This document shows positions 14,064 to 14,368 of a stretch of DNA of 14,368 nt, piece after piece; position 1 is the first letter of the stretch, and every line of letters starts with the position of its first letter. Both the position numbers and the translations under genes were made by a program. The DNA comes from an uncultured Bacteroidales bacterium (lineage in GTDB: Bacteria > Bacteroidota > Bacteroidia > Bacteroidales > UBA932), in the NCBI GenBank assembly GCA_937898205.1, contig CALEJC010000173.1:1-14368 (forward strand). Direction: 5' to 3'. The notes beneath the pieces are model-generated. The model was not told where the DNA came from, searched no databases, and saw only the letters and a program-made list of their open reading frames with translations.

Positions 14064-14368
14064 CCTTGAATTTGCTCTGATGTAGAACCTACAAGAATAG
14101 ATTGCTCTATCCTCTTGTTGACAACATCAAGTAAAAGCTCTAATTCTTCTCGTCTTTCTTCTGTTATGTTACCGCCCGTTTCCATGTCATAATCAAGTTC
14201 AAGCGAAGTCTCCAGTTTTGCTTTTTGTGATAATAAGTTTTGTGCATTATCTTTTTCATCAATCGAATTATATTCTCCTGTAGGACACATTTTTAACAAA
14301 GCGTTATTGCATTCGATTAAATATTTCTTTTGTACTTCTTCAAAATCACTTTCTGATATGCGCTGATT
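14064..14368 (-). CDS. Partial hypothetical protein, AT-rich, runs off the right edge
   Basis: An open frame enters from beyond the right edge on the minus strand. It encodes about 100 charged, probably helical residues including ISESDFEEVQKKY, GEYNSIDEKDNAQNLLSQ and ITEERREELELLLDVVNKR. Its start lies outside the window. The frame stays open to 13847, but everything past about 14064 is antisense to the RlmD-like segment and is probably not genuine. I do not recognise the protein. Coiled-coil spacing and charge would suit a structural or DNA-interacting protein, including C-terminal regions of large serine recombinases, but this is a guess. Base composition is like the RlmD segment and unlike the Bacteroidales part. 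Confidence 0.4.

Overview
The window looks like a contig from a Bacteroidales bacterium (phylum Bacteroidota), probably from a metagenome. The evidence is four-part: Bacteroidota-type promoters (TTTG, 19-base spacer, TAnnTTTG) sit ahead of several genes; starts lack clear Shine-Dalgarno sequences; the tRNA has no encoded CCA; and the gene content is typical (LolD next to a TrmN6-type methyltransferase, a TPR protein coupled to an EnvC-like protein, and an ECF sigma factor with a membrane partner). No mobile element, CRISPR array or rRNA gene was seen.

Layout. Positions 1-2943 hold two diverged copies of one gene pair, lolD plus an adenine-N6 methyltransferase, in inverted orientation around a tRNA-Pro(UGG). 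The left methyltransferase runs in frame into a DnaE-like segment at the window edge. Positions 3124-7290 form a tight four-gene lipid operon: long-chain acyl-CoA/ACP synthetase, FabF-type ketosynthase, FabZ-type dehydratase and FabI-type enoyl reductase. Its leader carries a perfect palindrome and repeated ACCACA motifs. Next come a convergent AI-2E family membrane protein and malate dehydrogenase (7287-9511, minus), then a divergent phosphopantetheinyl transferase (9619-10269). A coupled TPR/EnvC-like pair (10266-12703, minus) and a divergent ECF sigma factor with an anti-sigma-like membrane protein (12778 onward) follow.

How the genes work together. The operon could activate an acyl chain and elongate it, but FabG, FabD and an acyl carrier protein are absent and must come from elsewhere. 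The phosphopantetheinyl transferase 2.3 kb away could activate carrier proteins. LolD powers lipoprotein export and the EnvC-like protein probably activates septal amidases, so much of the window concerns the cell envelope.

Both ends look mosaic. On the left a methyltransferase continues as DnaE with an abrupt change in arginine codons. On the right, after about 13.87 kb, the sequence becomes AT-rich, contains a short RlmD/RumA-like segment, and then switches to an unrelated partial ORF on the other strand. Assembly chimerism is the simplest explanation, so genes touching the ends should be read with care. I found no clearly new biological system; the most interesting native signals are the inverted lolD-methyltransferase duplication and the repeat-bearing leader of the lipid operon.
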